From contig CM057232.1 of assembly GCA_029891385.1 (NCBI GenBank), positions 68,139,824 through 68,203,823 of the forward strand: a stretch of 64,000 nt of DNA, given 5' to 3'. This document shows positions 62,665-64,000 of this stretch, one piece after another. Numbering within the stretch: the first letter of the stretch is position 1; each line of letters begins with the position of its first letter. Both the position numbers and the translations under genes were made by a program. The stretch comes from Erythroxylum novogranatense (taxonomy: Eukaryota > Streptophyta > Magnoliopsida > Malpighiales > Erythroxylaceae). The notes under the pieces are model-generated. The model saw nothing but the letters and a program-made list of their open reading frames with translations, did no database searches and was not told where the DNA came from.

Positions 62665-63178
62665 GTAATTGAGAAAGAAAATAAGAGAGCTAGTTGCTGA
62701 AAATAGTGTCTTGCATCAGACTATTGATGATTTAGATTGCACTAAGGAAGATCACTCTACATGCCTTGCTGAAAAAGAAAACCTTGCTTGTGAGCTTGAT
62801 AGACTTAGAAAGGAATTTTCTTATGTGGTTGAAAAATTTGCTTGTGGGAACGAAAAGTTTGAAAAGATGTTATCTTTACAAAGATATTCAATTTCTAAAC
62901 ATAGTTTAGGATATGATCCTTTTGATAGAGATTGTTCTTTAATTTCTAAATTTACTAAAGATGGAAAAGTTGCAAAATGTGACAAATGCTTGAAAGATGG
63001 TCATATAGAAATTGCTTGTAAAAGTATTAGAAGATGTATTAATGTAAAGAAAATCTGGGTGGTAAAAGATACAATACCTCCTAATGTGGTTTATATGACT
63101 AACCAAAATGGACCCAAAATGGTTTGGGTACCAATGAGAAGAAAGAATGTTTTAGTTGTAGGTACAAGCAAGGAATGA
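62665..63178 (+). pseudogene. Sirevirus-like gag C-terminal part
   Basis: A 169-codon open stretch starts inside a coiled-coil region (LVAENSVLHQTIDDLDC, CLAEKENLACELDRL). It then has a CCHC zinc knuckle, CDKCLKDGHIEIAC (about 62978-63018), and the segment GPKMVWVP that precedes the protease in Sirevirus-type Ty1/copia elements. The 5' end is missing at the junction with the CACTA element. A stop at 63176-63178 marks a frame change into the protease. Confidence 0.8.
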
Positions 63179-63540
63179 AAATCCACCAAGCACATGGTAC
63201 ATTGATAGTGGATGTTCAAGGCATATGAGTGGAGACAAGAACCTATTTGCAGAAATTAGACCAAAAAAAATCAAGGATATGTCACTTTTGGAGACAACAA
63301 CAAAGGTAAAGTCATTGGTATTGGTAAAGTGGGTAAGGAACCTTTGCCTAACATTGAAAATGTTTTACTTGTTGATGGCTTGAAACATAATTTGCTAAGT
63401 GTTTCTCAATTATGTGATATGAATTTTAATATGACATTTGAATCATCTCATTGTATGGTTAAGAAAGATGAAAATGTTGCTTTCATTGGTTTGAGACATG
63501 GAAATACATATATTGTTGACCATTGCATCAAGAGATAAGG
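63165..63540 (+). pseudogene. Copia protease and following segment, frameshifted
   Basis: WYIDSGCSRHMSGDKNLF (about 63200-63253) holds the catalytic D-S-G. A second frame change in an A-run (63263-63270) leads to YVTFGDNN, then [20 protein letters not shown] (about 63352-63410), the standard segment between protease and integrase. It ends at a stop after IVDHCIKR. Two frameshifts within 100 bp contrast with the shift-free copia copy at 710-3492. Confidence 0.85.
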
Positions 63541-63970
63541 TGTTTAATTGCTTCAGTCGAGTATTACGCCATAGTTGGGTAATTCATCTATTTCTCAAAT
63601 CTAGTCAACTAATTATATGCGACCAGTCGACTAGTTTTATATCAGATAACCCCCACTCTTGTTTTTATTTATTATTAGTTGACTAACCCCCTGCCAGTCG
63701 ACTATAAGTCATCTGGGTCTTCTTTAAAAACTCACTTTTTTCCCAAATCTCCGAAAACACATTCTCTTCCACTTTTGAGATTTCTTTATGATGATGTTTC
63801 TCTACCATGATGGTTTTTGTATCTAGCCAAGACCAACATTTCATAGTATTTGTATTTGCTTGCTACTTGAGACTATTTGTGTTTGATGACTTGTTTCTAT
63901 ATTAATGTAATTGCGATAATTTTTTCTCTTCATATTTGTGACATTTCATATTAGTTGTTTTGATTATGAC
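63541..63970 (+). other. Copia 3' non-coding region with GTCGAC-type repeats
   Basis: No coding sequence. Several words around AGTCGACTA or AGTTGACTA (63554, 63604, 63624, 63679, 63695) recur within 150 bp. It leads to the polypurine tract. Confidence 0.6.
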
Positions 63971-63982
63971 AAAAAGGGGGAG
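63971..63982 (+). other. Polypurine tract of Sirevirus-like element
   Basis: AAAAAGGGGGAG, preceded by TTTTGATTATGAC, as is usual just before the 3' LTR of Sirevirus-type elements. Confidence 0.8.
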
Positions 63983-64000
63983 TAAAATGGGAAATTGGAT

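Larger units (their letters stand above)
62665..64000 (+). mobile_element. Sirevirus-like Ty1/copia remnant, internally deleted
   Basis: Gag C-terminus and protease (62665-63540) are followed by non-coding DNA and a polypurine tract (63971-63982). Integrase, RT and RNase H have been deleted. The left LTR is missing; the right LTR would start just past the window or in its last bases. Confidence 0.78.

Overview
This window is plant nuclear DNA, very probably from a eudicot, and almost all of it is nested transposable elements. It is AT-rich and has no intact host gene. I recognise plant Ty1/copia and Ty3/gypsy retrotransposons, an L1-type LINE, a CACTA (En/Spm) transposon, and one stray exon of a plant methionine-salvage gene. 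The setting looks like pericentromeric or other TE-rich heterochromatin. The species cannot be named from the sequence alone.

Layout. 1-709: unassigned. 710-about 5480: decayed Ty1/copia element (gag, protease, integrase and the start of RT in a single frame broken only by stop codons), followed by LTR-like DNA. 6171-6260 (-): a 90-bp exon with splice sites that matches methylthioribulose-1-phosphate dehydratase. About 6700-9123: LINE pieces in both orientations, including an inverted repeat. 9129-13383: a 4.25-kb solo LTR with target duplication GTTGT, which splits the LINE. 13389-14851: LINE endonuclease and upstream part (-). 14852-59507: a solo gypsy LTR (about 2.3 kb without its insertions, target duplication CATAA) that sits in the LINE and has itself been invaded twice. 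59513-60072: LINE ORF1 continues (-). 60073-about 62664: CACTA end and a broken Ptta-type gene. 62665-64000: Sirevirus-like copia remnant.

The centrepiece is 15227-53147: a 37.9-kb head-to-tail array on the minus strand with the structure LTR-internal-LTR-internal-LTR-internal-LTR-internal-LTR. It has five LTRs of about 3.64 kb and four non-coding internal domains of about 3.87 kb. Each internal domain carries a tRNA-iMet primer-binding site and a polypurine tract. The whole array is bounded by a single 5-bp duplication, TGTGG. It therefore looks like one insertion of a non-autonomous, LARD-like gypsy element that later grew by LTR-LTR recombination. One internal domain carries a further 4.2-kb gypsy LTR insertion (22095-26320, duplication TTACA), and the intact empty site is visible in the three sister units. 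A related element at 54378-58814 (duplication GCTTT) is reduced to one 4.36-kb LTR, its leader, and a few bases of the second LTR.

Inferred order of events: LINE first; then CACTA, solo LTR B and solo LTR A inserted into it; then the concatemer progenitor and element C inserted into LTR A; then array growth; the TTACA insertion fell in one unit. The LTRs carry non-coding features of interest: clusters of the palindrome TGTCCGTTWAACGGACA, a 52-bp composite palindrome, a 31-nt hairpin with compensatory changes, and conserved blocks whose order is swapped between two related LTR families.
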